Below are positions 33,732-42,595 of a DNA stretch of 64,000 nt, piece after piece. This DNA is from Candidatus Dormiibacterota bacterium. GTDB taxonomy: Bacteria > Chloroflexota > Dormibacteria > Dormibacterales > Dormibacteraceae. Location of the stretch: the NCBI GenBank assembly GCA_003139695.1, contig PLJM01000009.1, positions 16,267 through 80,266 on the forward strand, given 5' to 3'. Under the pieces are notes generated by a model, which saw only the letters and a program-made list of their open reading frames with translations, was not told the origin of the DNA and did not search any database. Each line of letters starts with the position of its first letter. Position 1 is the stretch's first letter. The position numbers were made by a program, and so were the translations under genes.

Positions 33732-34886
33732 GTGGGTCCAAGCACTCACGACCGTCAGCGGGTCGCGGTTTCAGTAGCCTTTCTCGCGTTCGGCGTTGTG
33801 AGCGGCAGCTGGGTCCCGAGGCTGCCAGCCTTCAAGGACCATCTTCACCTGACCGATGGGCAGATCGGTTTCGCACTGCTCATATGCGCAGTCGGCGCCA
33901 TTGTTGGCGCAGGGACGGCGCGTGTCGCGCTCAGTCGAGGAAGCAGGGTGTGGGTCCGTACGTTCACCGTCGTTCTCTGTGTGGCGTTGATTCCAGCGGG
34001 GCTGGCCACAAGTTTCGCGGTACTCGTGGTCGCCTTCCTCGTGCTTGGAGCATGCTCCGGTTTCATCGACGTGCTCGAGAACGCTCAGGCCGCAGAGCTG
34101 GAACGGGTCGCGGGCCGGCCGATGCTAAATGGCTTTCATGGCTTCTGGAGCCTGGGAGCTGTAGTTGGCTCAATCGCAGCAGGCGCGGCCGCATTTCTCG
34201 GCGTTCCACCTCTTGAGCACTTCGTCATCGTTTCGTTGTTGGTGGCCGCCCTCTCGGCTCCGCTCCTCCGTACGCTCCCGAACACGCGTGGCGGCGCGGA
34301 GCCAGTTCACGAGGCGACCACTCGAAGGCTCATGACCCGCTCGGCTGTTCTGGTCGGCGCCCTTGGATTCAGCGCGATCATCGTCGAGGGCGGCGGCAGC
34401 GACTGGAACGCTCTCTATCTGCGCGAGTACGGTCACGCCAGTCAAGGGTTGGCGGCAGTCGGATTTGCGGCATTCAGCGTTGCAATGATGGCGGTGCGGT
34501 TTCGGGCCGATCGCCTCACGGCCCGCACGAGTGCGACGACAGTCGCTCGGCTCGGCGCCTGTTTGTCAGCCGTCGGTTTTGGCGTTGCCATCGTGTGGCC
34601 GGTCGTTCCAGGCGCGATGTTCGGGTTTGTACTGGTGGGTGCTGGGGTTGCAGTCATTGTGCCCCTCGCGTTCAGCGCCGGCGCCAACCTGGGCCGCAGC
34701 GGTACCGCCTTGAGTTTCATCGCCTCCGCGGCCTACGCCGGGTCGATCGCCGGTCCAGGTCTGATAGGCAACGTCGCCGACCACCTGGGTCTCCGCGCGG
34801 CCTTGGGCGTGCCCCTCGCGGCATCTGTGATTGTCGCGATGCTCGCCGCCAACCTGCGGACAGGGCAGAGCGCCCGGCCAACGTGA
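33732..34886 (+). CDS. MFS transporter (YbjJ/fucose-permease-like)
   Basis: A 384-residue 12-helix transporter. The start GTG lies 6 bases after htpX. Features are FLAFGVVSGSWVPRLPAFKD in helix 1, typical of the YbjJ-like group, and GACSGFIDVLENAQAAELER with NGFHGFWSLGAVVGS in the middle, also shared with that group. The second half mirrors the first (GGSDWNALYLREY). Substrate unknown; sugars or efflux substrates are reported in the wider family. Confidence 0.85.
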   Translation: MGPSTHDRQRVAVSVAFLAFGVVSGSWVPRLPAFKDHLHLTDGQIGFALLICAVGAIVGAGTARVALSRGSRVWVRTFTVVLCVALIPAGLATSFAVLVVAFLVLGACSGFIDVLENAQAAELERVAGRPMLNGFHGFWSLGAVVGSIAAGAAAFLGVPPLEHFVIVSLLVAALSAPLLRTLPNTRGGAEPVHEATTRRLMTRSAVLVGALGFSAIIVEGGGSDWNALYLREYGHASQGLAAVGFAAFSVAMMAVRFRADRLTARTSATTVARLGACLSAVGFGVAIVWPVVPGAMFGFVLVGAGVAVIVPLAFSAGANLGRSGTALSFIASAAYAGSIAGPGLIGNVADHLGLRAALGVPLAASVIVAMLAANLRTGQSARPT

Positions 34887-34904
34887 TTCTTCATACTCCA
34901 GCGC

Positions 34905-35351
34905 ATGAGGTTCCGCACCAAGATTCTCGCTGCCGGCAAGACCGCCGCGGGCATTGAGGTTCCACCAAGGTTGGTTCAGGCGCTCAGCTCGAGCAAGGTG
35001 CCGCTGGTACGAGTCACTATCAACAACTACACCTATCGCAGCGCAGTGGCGGTGATGGGCGGCAAGTTCATGATCGGCGTGAGCAACTTGAACCGGAGGA
35101 ATGCGCGCGTCGCAGCCGGCGATACCGTCGACGTCGATCTCGAGCTCGATAAGGAGCCTCGTGAGCTCGCGCTGCCCGAGGACTTCGCGAAGGCGCTTGA
35201 CAAGGATGGCCGGGCGAAGAAGGTGTTCGAGGGATTGTCGAACAGCAAGAAGCAGCGCTTGGTCCTGCCGGTCGCGAACGGGAAGACGCCTGAGACCAGG
35301 CAGAGGAATATCGACAAGGCGATGACTGCGTTGAGAGAGGGCCTGGTCTAA
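34905..35351 (+). CDS. DUF1905 / YdeI-OmdA-like protein
   Basis: A 148-residue cytosolic protein with two parts. Residues 1-80 match DUF1905: a small barrel starting RFRTKILAAGKTAAGIEVPP, with the core GGKFMIGVSNLNRRNARVAA. Residues about 85-148 match the YdeI/OmpD-associated (bacteriocin-protection, OmdA) helix bundle, with LPEDFAKALDKDGRAKKVFE, then LSNSKKQR and TRQRNIDKAMTALREG. This fusion is common in bacteria; its function is not established. Confidence 0.85.
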   Translation: MRFRTKILAAGKTAAGIEVPPRLVQALSSSKVPLVRVTINNYTYRSAVAVMGGKFMIGVSNLNRRNARVAAGDTVDVDLELDKEPRELALPEDFAKALDKDGRAKKVFEGLSNSKKQRLVLPVANGKTPETRQRNIDKAMTALREGLV

Positions 35352-35388
35352 GCAAGCAGGCATCTCCGTCCCCTCTGCATGACTGGGC

Positions 35389-35457
35389 GTCCCCCGCGGC
35401 CCCTGCGGGGCCACCTCCCCGGCAGGCGGGGAGGACTATTTGTCCGCTAAGTAGGCG
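35389..35457 (+). repeat. Dispersed double-hairpin repeat plus extra hairpin
   Basis: GCGGCCCCTGCGGGGCC-type hairpin, then CCTCCCCG-GCAGG-CGGGGAGG (35389-35435). A further hairpin, GTCCGC-TAAGTAG-GCGGAC, follows at about 35442, matching the position of the extra hairpin in the 18.3-kb array. Confidence 0.8.
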
Positions 35458-35490
35458 GACCCCCAATCCCCAACGCACATAATTTCGCGC

Positions 35491-38490
35491 GTGCCGCTCC
35501 TTGCGAAGTTTCTTCACGTTCGGCGGACCGAGCTCCCACGCACCCTTCAGGTGGCCGGCTTCGCCATCGTTCTCGGCTGGGGGGCGTACACCGCGTTCAA
35601 CGGCTCTCAAGCCATGTTCCTGAACAAGGCAGGGCCCGAGGCCTATCCCCTTTTCTTCATCATCCTGGCCCTGGCCGTATGGCCCATGGTCGCCCTCCAG
35701 GGCGCCCTGACACGCCGGCTTGGAGTCGGTCGAGCGTTTCGCGTGATCCTCGCGCTCAACGGCTTGGCGGCGCTTGGGATCTTCTTCGTCTATTTACTCG
35801 ACGAGAGCCCGACGGTTGCGTTCGCCGCCTACGTCGTCTACTCGGTCGGTTTCGAGCTTGTGATGCTCCAGTTCTGGGGCTTCGCCAGCCAGCATTTCAA
35901 CCTGCTCGAGGGCAAGCGCATCTTTCCAGTGATTGCGGCAGGCTCGAGCATTGGCTACATCTTTGCCGGCTTCACGACAACCCTCATCGCCCTCAGCGGC
36001 CGAATCGAGCCCCTGATGCTGGTGTGGACCTTCGGCGCGACGGTGGCGGTCATCCTGTCGATACGCTTGGAGCGCGAGCTCTACCGCCCGTCGTTCGACG
36101 ACGACGCCGACGAGTTCCTCGCACACGAGCACATCGTCCGAGGACGGCTGAGCGCGATCAGCCTCCTGAGGGGGGCGATCCACTACATGACGAGCAGCCC
36201 TCTCGTGCTCGCCCTCGTCTTGCTCGCTTTGGTGCTGCAGATCGCCAGCCGCGTGGGCGACTACCTGGTCGCGCTGATATTTGTGAACTCGACCCACCAC
36301 AACCTGCAGGCACTCACGATCCTCATCGGCAACGCGTGGCTCGCCAGCTACGTGGTGCAGCTCGGCGTCAGCCTGTTCGTTGCGCCATGGGTCCTCGACA
36401 AGCTGGGCGTGAAGAACGCGATCCTCGCCCTGCCGATCTTCACCCTGATCGGTTTCGCGGCAGTCGCGATCAGCCCGGTCCTGGCCACCTCGCTGTTCCT
36501 CTTCATCGTCCGTAATGGGCTCCAGACGGGGCTCGACGATCCGGCGGAGAGCGTTCTCAGCGGCGCGGTGCCGGCCCAGGTCGGACCGAAGCTCAAATTC
36601 CTGCTCGACAACCTGGTGCTCCCGGGAGCAGCGGTGCTGAGCGGCGTCATCCTGCTGGTCGTTCAGCGCACGATCGCCGCCAGCGAAGAGGTACTTGCGC
36701 TCATCGGGATCGTGGTCGCGATCCTGTTCATCGCGGCCGCATTCCGCGTACGTAGCCTGTACGTGAGCGCCATCTACGCACGACTTCGCACTCACGCGAT
36801 GACCCTTAGCGATTTCCAGCGAGCGGTCGGGCGACCCAGCCAGTCGGAGATTGACGAGCTGATGGCCTTCGTGCGCCAGGGAGACGACAAGGTGCGCCAG
36901 TTTGCCGCGGCTGCGCTGGGGCGGCTGGCGCCCGACACGTTCGCCGGCATGCTGCCCGAGCTGCTCGCGTCCGACGACCGTCGCGTGCGCAGGCTTGGGT
37001 TCCAGATGGCGCCGCCGGAGATTGTGGCTCTCGACCAGCTCGAGGCCGCCGTCGACGATCCGGACGGTTGGGTGGTTGCCTCGGCGGCAGTGGCGGGTGC
37101 GGGGCGCAAACCGCCCTGGGCCCGTGTAGGGGAGATCCTCGACCGCCTTTGGACGTCGACGAATGACGAGGACCGCGCGGCCGCAGTGTGGGCTGCGTCT
37201 TTCAAGGGCGACAACGAAAAGGTCGTCGCCGCCCTGCAGGACCAGGTGCCGCGCATCCGCCGGGAAGGGATTCTCAGCTTCGCCAAGCTCAAGGCCAATG
37301 TGCCGGGGGCGTCGGGGCCGTTGATCGCATGCCTTACCGATGCCAACCCGAGTGTCCGGCGCGAGGCGCTGCTGCAAGCAGTGAGGTGGGCGCCGCCGCC
37401 GGAGGACAGTTACGACTACGCGGAAGCGCTGATCGACGGGCTCACGAACCCTGATCGGGAGATTCGCATGCTGGCCGCTGAGGCCCTGGCCACGCAGGCG
37501 CCGGCCGCGCTGGAGCGAACATTGCCGCTGCTTGCGTTTCGCGGCGACGCGGCAGCGGCCACCGTGGAGGCGCTCGTCCGCAGCGGGCGTCCCGACATGT
37601 TCAAGCGAGTGCGTGAACACCTCGAGCGGCTCCTGGGCGAGGGGCTGCACATGGCGAAGCTGTCGCCCCGGGTGGCGAGTGGGGAAGACCACGGAGCGCC
37701 TGACGATCGATACCTGTTTCTGCGCATCACCGTCGAGGATTACGCGCTCCATGCGGCGGAGTCGGGGCTCGCGGCGATGCGCGCGCTCCACGGCAAGCGG
37801 GGCTTTGCCACGGTCGAGCGGGGCATTCGGTCGGCCGGTCCTGCAGCGCGGGTCGAGGGCCTGGAGACGCTGTTAAACTTCGGCCCGGCCTGGCTTGCCG
37901 GGCCGCTGGCGCAGCTGCTCGACCCCGAGGCTATCGATTCGGGGCCGGCGCGACCGCTGTCACCTCACGAGATCGAGACGCTCGCGAACCATGGCGACAG
38001 GTGGGTCAAGGAGGCCGCGGCGGCGGTTTCGACCGGGCTCGACGAACGCATGAAGGAACTGATCGCGCTCAAGAGGGTGCCGCTGTTCAGCACGCTCACG
38101 CTGGAGCAGCTGGCCAGCATCGACCGCCTGATGGTGACGCGCACCTACACGAAGGGCGAGCCGATCTTCACCAAGGGCGATGTGGGGTCCGAGCTGTTCG
38201 TGGTGCTGGAGGGGGAGATCAGGATCCATCTCGACCACGAGGGCCGCGAGGTGACGCTGGCGCGCATCGGGCCGAGCATGGTGCTGGGGGAGATGGCGGT
38301 GTTCGATGAGCAGCCGCGCTCAGCGAGCGCGCAGGCCAGCACGGACACGACGGTGCGAGTGTTGCGCCGCGACAAGCTGAGAGCCGTAGTGCACGAGCAC
38401 CCCGAGGTGCTGCTGGAGTTTGTGAAGAACCTGAGCCAGCGGATCCGGGTGATGAACGAGCAACTGGAGGCGCAAGAAACGGCGCCCTGA
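35491..38490 (+). CDS. NTT/MFS-like transporter fused to HEAT repeats and a cyclic-nucleotide-binding domain
   Basis: A 999-residue three-part protein. Residues about 15-425 hold 12 predicted helices and resemble the Npt1/Npt2 (ADP/ATP translocase-like) fold. Residues about 440-800 are alpha-helical HEAT-like repeats (DDKVRQFAAAALGRL, DPDGWVVASAAV, NPSVRREALLQAV and DREIRMLAAEALA). Residues about 860-990 form a cNMP-binding domain: LFSTLTLEQLASIDRL, then GEPIFTKGDVGSELFVVLEG, VLGEMAVFDEQPRSASAQAS with the phosphate-binding-cassette pattern GEMA-x(5)-PRSA, and the hinge helix. A nucleotide-gated transporter is a reasonable inference. GTG start. Confidence 0.85.
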   Translation: MPLLAKFLHVRRTELPRTLQVAGFAIVLGWGAYTAFNGSQAMFLNKAGPEAYPLFFIILALAVWPMVALQGALTRRLGVGRAFRVILALNGLAALGIFFVYLLDESPTVAFAAYVVYSVGFELVMLQFWGFASQHFNLLEGKRIFPVIAAGSSIGYIFAGFTTTLIALSGRIEPLMLVWTFGATVAVILSIRLERELYRPSFDDDADEFLAHEHIVRGRLSAISLLRGAIHYMTSSPLVLALVLLALVLQIASRVGDYLVALIFVNSTHHNLQALTILIGNAWLASYVVQLGVSLFVAPWVLDKLGVKNAILALPIFTLIGFAAVAISPVLATSLFLFIVRNGLQTGLDDPAESVLSGAVPAQVGPKLKFLLDNLVLPGAAVLSGVILLVVQRTIAASEEVLALIGIVVAILFIAAAFRVRSLYVSAIYARLRTHAMTLSDFQRAVGRPSQSEIDELMAFVRQGDDKVRQFAAAALGRLAPDTFAGMLPELLASDDRRVRRLGFQMAPPEIVALDQLEAAVDDPDGWVVASAAVAGAGRKPPWARVGEILDRLWTSTNDEDRAAAVWAASFKGDNEKVVAALQDQVPRIRREGILSFAKLKANVPGASGPLIACLTDANPSVRREALLQAVRWAPPPEDSYDYAEALIDGLTNPDREIRMLAAEALATQAPAALERTLPLLAFRGDAAAATVEALVRSGRPDMFKRVREHLERLLGEGLHMAKLSPRVASGEDHGAPDDRYLFLRITVEDYALHAAESGLAAMRALHGKRGFATVERGIRSAGPAARVEGLETLLNFGPAWLAGPLAQLLDPEAIDSGPARPLSPHEIETLANHGDRWVKEAAAAVSTGLDERMKELIALKRVPLFSTLTLEQLASIDRLMVTRTYTKGEPIFTKGDVGSELFVVLEGEIRIHLDHEGREVTLARIGPSMVLGEMAVFDEQPRSASAQASTDTTVRVLRRDKLRAVVHEHPEVLLEFVKNLSQRIRVMNEQLEAQETAP

Positions 38491-38587
38491 CGCCTGGCCT
38501 GAGACGCTGGCTAGAAAGCAGCCAAAAGGGCACGAACGGTCGTGTAATCGCGATTTGGGGCGCCGAAAGGGCACGAATGGCGGCGAT

Positions 38588-38612
38588 TCGCTCCCCGGTC
38601 TGCGGGGAGGAG
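38588..38612 (+). repeat. Partial (single-hairpin) copy of the dispersed repeat
   Basis: CTCCCCG-GTCTG-CGGGGAG only; the first hairpin is missing. It lies just beyond the convergent xseB stop and may act as a terminator. Confidence 0.5.
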
Positions 38613-38615
38613 TGG

Positions 38616-38813
38616 TTACTCCTCCGACGCTTCGGGGCGGATTTCGATTTTGTGGCGTGCCGCTTCCAGCCGCTCCGTGCACACCTTCAGGTAGACCCGT
38701 GCTTCGTCCACCGCTTTCAGCGCGTCTTCTAGCGATAGGTCTCCGTCCTCCAGCAGCTTCAGCTTCTCGTCCAGCTTCTCGAGCGCTTTCTCATATGTCA
38801 GCTCTTCGCTCAC
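38616..38813 (-). CDS. xseB: Exodeoxyribonuclease VII small subunit
   Basis: A 65-residue helical protein with the XseB signature LTYEKALEKLDEKLKLLEDG, then DLSLEDALKAVDEARVYLKVC. It forms coiled-coil hairpins that assemble on the XseA C terminus to make ExoVII, which degrades single-stranded DNA to oligonucleotides. It overlaps xseA by 4 bases and is translated after it. Confidence 0.95.
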   Translation of the reverse strand: MSEELTYEKALEKLDEKLKLLEDGDLSLEDALKAVDEARVYLKVCTERLEAARHKIEIRPEASEE

Positions 38814-40159
38814 TGCTCAACCTCCTCCACCCGCGCGCCAAGGTGGCCCGTGGCCAGCCTGATTCGCAGCCTGCGCTTCACCGCTGTGTCTGCCGACGAT
38901 CGGAGGACGGCTCCCGTCTCGGCATCCTGCGTGATGCTGTAGCCGCGCGCCAGCACGCTCTCCGGGCTGAACGCGCTAAGTTGCTGGCGGCGGTGGTTCA
39001 GGGTGCTCGTCGCGACGTCGAACCGCTTCGCCAGCGCCCGTTCGAGCCTCTCGGCCGCGCGCCGGCCTGCCAGTGTCGTGCGGCCTCGCGCCAATCGCGA
39101 CATCGCTGCCGCGGTCAGACGCCTTGACCGCTCGCGCAGCGCATCTTCGCGCCTCGCGACCTGCTGGACCGGGCTGAGCCTGCCCAGGTCGGCGGCCGCC
39201 CGCGCCAGCCGCTCCGACCGCACGCGCACAAGCGTGGGCAGAAGCAATAGGATCCGCTGCCGCTTGAGCATCAGCCGTTCGACCTCCCGCGCGATCCGCT
39301 GCCCCGCCTCACGATCGAGGCGCCGGCCGCGCTCGCGCAGCAACGCGACGAGGTCCGACTTCTTGGGGACGACGCGCGCGCCGGCCTCGGTCGGCGTGCG
39401 GCACTCGGCGTCGGCGACAAGGTCCGCGATGGTGCGGTCGGACGTGTGGCCCAACGCCGTGACCACCGGCAGCCTCGACGCGAGGATCGCGCGTGCCACC
39501 ACCTCGCTGTTGAATCCGTACATCTCCTCGAAGCTGCCGCCACCGCGAGCGACGACTATGACGTCCGCAAGACCCTCCTCGTTGCAGCGCCGCAGAGCCC
39601 GCGCGACGCTGGCCGGCGCCGCTGCGCCCTGCACCTGAACCGGGTAGACGACGATACCCATGTTGGGGTAGCGCTCCCAGATCGTCTCTTGCAGGTCGTG
39701 GATGACCGCTCCCGTCGGCGACGTCAGCAGCGCGACCGCCCTGGGCAGGAAGGGCAACCGGCGCTTGCGGCCTGGTGCGAACGCACCCTCCGCCTCCAGC
39801 CGACGCTTGAGCTCCTCGAGCCGCGCGCGCAGCTTGCCGACATCGTCGAACTCGACCTGGTCGACGATGAAGCTGAGCCGCCCTGTCTTGCCGAAGAAGT
39901 CGATGCGCCCCCGAAATATGAAAACCTGGCCATCCTCAGGGAGCGTCGTGACGCGCCTCGCCTCGTCGGCGAAGAGGACCGAATCCAGCCGGCTCACGCC
40001 ATCCTGGATCGAAAAGTTGAAGTGGCCGGCGGTGCCGCGCTTCATGCCGCTGACCTCGCCTTTGACGAGCAGCGCGGTGAGCGGCCGGAGCTCGCGCCGA
40101 ATCTCGTTGGCGAGCTCGGTCACCGTGTAGGGACGCTGGGCTTCTTCGGGTCGCAGCAC
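38810..40159 (-). CDS. xseA: Exodeoxyribonuclease VII large subunit
   Basis: A 449-residue catalytic subunit. The N-terminal OB domain (about 8-105) begins YTVTELANEIRRELRPLTAL and includes VKGEVSGMKRGTAGHFNFSI. The nuclease domain contains LPRAVALLTSPTGAVIHDL, VVYPVQVQGAAAPAS, ADVIVVARGGGSFEEMYGFN, and VTALGHTSDRTIADLVADAE with RTPTEAGA, the conserved active-site blocks. The C-terminal coiled coil spans about 265-380, and the end SVLARGYSITQD is typical. Complete and normal length. Confidence 0.96.
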   Translation of the reverse strand: MLRPEEAQRPYTVTELANEIRRELRPLTALLVKGEVSGMKRGTAGHFNFSIQDGVSRLDSVLFADEARRVTTLPEDGQVFIFRGRIDFFGKTGRLSFIVDQVEFDDVGKLRARLEELKRRLEAEGAFAPGRKRRLPFLPRAVALLTSPTGAVIHDLQETIWERYPNMGIVVYPVQVQGAAAPASVARALRRCNEEGLADVIVVARGGGSFEEMYGFNSEVVARAILASRLPVVTALGHTSDRTIADLVADAECRTPTEAGARVVPKKSDLVALLRERGRRLDREAGQRIAREVERLMLKRQRILLLLPTLVRVRSERLARAAADLGRLSPVQQVARREDALRERSRRLTAAAMSRLARGRTTLAGRRAAERLERALAKRFDVATSTLNHRRQQLSAFSPESVLARGYSITQDAETGAVLRSSADTAVKRRLRIRLATGHLGARVEEVEQ

Positions 40160-40195
40160 GAGGTTTAGCTTACTTGCCGGTTAGCTGTCGGAAGC

Positions 40196-40723
40196 TCAGC
40201 CTTCCTGGATGAACTGGAAGGTCAGCGTCGAGCCGCTCGAGGTGACGTTTGCGCACGACGGGCCCTGCAGCCCGACTCCCCAGTTAAGGATGCCTTCAAA
40301 GTCGCCGAGCTCGACCACCTCGAGCAGGCGAGGCCCTGTCGACGTGACCTTCTTCGGCCCCTTGTAGTTGGACTGGTCTCCGCGAAAGCCCGTCAGCACG
40401 ATTCGCACCCCGTCGGTGCCGGCAAGGACGACCCGGTTGCCCGATGGGTCCTCGGCGAACTCCGCGCCCGACTGAGTGATCACCTGGAACGGCGGCGTTC
40501 CGGCTGTGAAGTTGAACGTCAGCGTGTCACCCGAAACGGTTGCCGAAACGATCGGAGGGATCGTGCTTGGGGGAGGTTGCGGCAGCGGCCATGACACCGA
40601 GGCGGTCCCGGTGGCATCGCAGGTCGCCGGCGAGGGCTGCGTGGCAGTCGGGGTCGTTCCCCCACAGGCGCAGAGAACCGCCAGAGTCAGGATCGGGGCG
40701 AGAAGTCGCAACTTCGAGTTCAA
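40196..40723 (-). CDS. Hypothetical lipoprotein
   Basis: A 175-residue exported protein with signal peptide LAPILTLAVLCAC; the lipobox VLCAC gives lipidation at the second Cys. A Thr/Pro linker follows, then a beta-rich domain with strands such as VSATVSGDTLTFNFTAG and TSSGSTLTFQFIQEG. GTPPFQVITQSGAEFAEDPSG has a pattern like the AMIN/DUF4232-like envelope domains, but I cannot assign it. It is upstream of xseA on the same strand, 36 bases away. Confidence 0.68.
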   Translation of the reverse strand: MNSKLRLLAPILTLAVLCACGGTTPTATQPSPATCDATGTASVSWPLPQPPPSTIPPIVSATVSGDTLTFNFTAGTPPFQVITQSGAEFAEDPSGNRVVLAGTDGVRIVLTGFRGDQSNYKGPKKVTSTGPRLLEVVELGDFEGILNWGVGLQGPSCANVTSSGSTLTFQFIQEG

Positions 40724-40801
40724 CGGTCGTGAAGGCTAAAGCATGCTCGCGGTTGCTAGCATCGCGGAACGGAAGCTAGCTCAGTAATCCAGACCGGATC
40801 T

Positions 40802-41800
40802 CTACCCCCCGATCTGAGACATGGACTTGGCCGGCTTGATGAAGCCTGGCTTGTTGATGAGGTGGCCCTCTTCCTTGCGCCACACCGCGGTCTCGATCAC
40901 CTGCCCGATGTGCTCGTCTGACGCCCCCGAGCGAAGCAGCTCTCGCAGAGGCGTCTCCTGCAGGGAGAACAAGCAGGTGCGAAGGCCACCCTCGGCAGTG
41001 AGCCTGACCCGGTTGCAGGTCGTGCAGAAAGCTTGGCTGACCGATGAGATGAACCCAAGGCCGCCCTGTGCGCCGTCGGCGAACTTGAAACGGGTCGCGG
41101 GCCCTGGCCGCGCGTCGTTCACCGGCACCAGCGGGAAGAGGTCTTCGATTTGCTCCTGGATGCGCCGGCTCGGCACGACCTGCTCATTCGTCCAGGTGCC
41201 GTCGCCGTCGAGCGGCATGTACTCGATGAACCGAACCTCGTAGCCCTTGTCCCGCGCGAGCCGCGCGAAGTCCACGACCTCGTCGTCGTTGTGGCCCTTC
41301 ATCACGACCATGTTCAGCTTGATCGGCCACAGGCCGGCTTCGCGAGCGGCATCGATGCCGTCCATCGTCCGGTCGAACTGGTCGCTGCGCGCCATCTCGT
41401 GGAAGCGCTGCATGTTGAGGGTGTCGAGCGAGATGTTGATGCGCTTGAGGCCTGCGTCCTTCAGAGCCTGCGCCTTGTCGCGCAACAGCACACCGTTCGT
41501 GGTCATCGTGATGTCGAGGGTCGGGTCGAGCTCGTTGATCATCCCCACCAGCTCCTCAACCTTGATACGCACCAGCGGTTCGCCACCGGTGATGCGGATG
41601 GTGCGGACGCCGTACTTCTGCACGAAGATGCGCGCCAGGCGCGTGATCTCCTCGAAGCGCAGGAGATCGTCTCGCTTCAGCCACTTCAGACCCTCGGCGG
41701 GCATGCAGTAGATACAGCGGAAGTTGCAGCGATCGGTGATCGAGATCCTGAGATCGTCGGCAATACGGCCATAGGAGTCCCTTAACGTTGCCGTCCCCAC
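40802..41800 (-). CDS. moaA: GTP 3',8-cyclase MoaA
   Basis: A 332-residue radical-SAM enzyme for the first step of molybdenum cofactor synthesis. The N-terminal cluster motif CNFRCIYC (Cys25, 29, 32) follows LRDSYGRIADDLRISITDR. ITGGEPLVR is the SAM-binding GGEP motif. The C-terminal second cluster has FCTTCNRVRLTAEGGLRTC, and the protein ends in the Gly-Gly required for activity. GTG at 41800 is the only in-frame start before LRDSYGR. It abuts the ATG of the divergent enoyl-CoA hydratase with no gap. MoaA would supply Moco to the HcrA-type enzyme at 49.8 kb. Confidence 0.95.
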   Translation of the reverse strand: MGTATLRDSYGRIADDLRISITDRCNFRCIYCMPAEGLKWLKRDDLLRFEEITRLARIFVQKYGVRTIRITGGEPLVRIKVEELVGMINELDPTLDITMTTNGVLLRDKAQALKDAGLKRINISLDTLNMQRFHEMARSDQFDRTMDGIDAAREAGLWPIKLNMVVMKGHNDDEVVDFARLARDKGYEVRFIEYMPLDGDGTWTNEQVVPSRRIQEQIEDLFPLVPVNDARPGPATRFKFADGAQGGLGFISSVSQAFCTTCNRVRLTAEGGLRTCLFSLQETPLRELLRSGASDEHIGQVIETAVWRKEEGHLINKPGFIKPAKSMSQIGG

Positions 41801-42592
41801 ATGGCGGATGATACGGCGGTGGGGTACGAAAACATCCTGGTCGAGGTCAGTGCCCCGATCGCGACAATCACACTCAACCGCCCGAAGGTTCTCAACGCCC
41901 TCAGCCCCGATCTCATCCGCGAGGTCAACGAGGCCCTGGGCGAGCTGGACGCCGACTCCAATGTGAGGGCGGTCGTCCTCACCGGTGGGGCGCGTGTGTT
42001 TGCCGCCGGGGCCGACATCTCCGACATGGCCGACCGCACGGCCGTCGACCAGCTGCAGCGCGACCAGACCGGCCGCTGGGCCGGGATCGCCGCCTTCAGC
42101 AAGCCACTGATCGCGGCAGTCAACGGTTACGCGCTCGGCGGTGGGTGCGAGCTCGCGTTGATGTGCGACCTGATAATCGCGGGCGACTCGGCGCGCCTCG
42201 GTCAGCCTGAGATCAACCTCGGGATCATTCCTGGCGCGGGCGGCACGCAGAGGTGGCCGCGCACCGCGGGCAAGCATGCGGCGATGGAGGTGATGCTCCT
42301 CGGGGCACCGGTGACAGCGCGGCGTGCCTACGAGCTGGGGCTGGTCAACAAAGTGGTGCCTGCGGAGATGACGATCACAGCCGCGCAGCGGATCGCGCGC
42401 CAGGCCGCGGAGAAAGCGCCGCTCGCGGCGCGCATGGCCAAGGAGGCAGTGCTCAAGGCATTCGAGACACCTCTTGCCGAAGGCCTGGCGGTCGAGCGCA
42501 AGAGCTTCTACTTCCTGTTCTCGACCGAGGATCAGAAAGAGGGCATGCATGCCTTCCTGGAGAAGCGGCGCGGGGTATTCAAAGGGAAGTGA
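41801..42592 (+). CDS. Enoyl-CoA hydratase/isomerase family protein
   Basis: A 263-residue crotonase. IATITLNRPKVLNALSPDL and GGARVFAAGADISDM form the CoA pocket and oxyanion hole. GYALGGGCELALMCDLIIAG and EINLGIIPGAGGTQRWPR carry the two catalytic Glu positions, so true hydratase activity is expected. It ends 3 bases before a second crotonase and is the first gene of a beta-oxidation-like trio. GTG at 41819 is an alternative start. Its start codon touches that of divergent moaA. Confidence 0.92.
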   Translation: MADDTAVGYENILVEVSAPIATITLNRPKVLNALSPDLIREVNEALGELDADSNVRAVVLTGGARVFAAGADISDMADRTAVDQLQRDQTGRWAGIAAFSKPLIAAVNGYALGGGCELALMCDLIIAGDSARLGQPEINLGIIPGAGGTQRWPRTAGKHAAMEVMLLGAPVTARRAYELGLVNKVVPAEMTITAAQRIARQAAEKAPLAARMAKEAVLKAFETPLAEGLAVERKSFYFLFSTEDQKEGMHAFLEKRRGVFKGK

Positions 42593-42595
42593 GTG

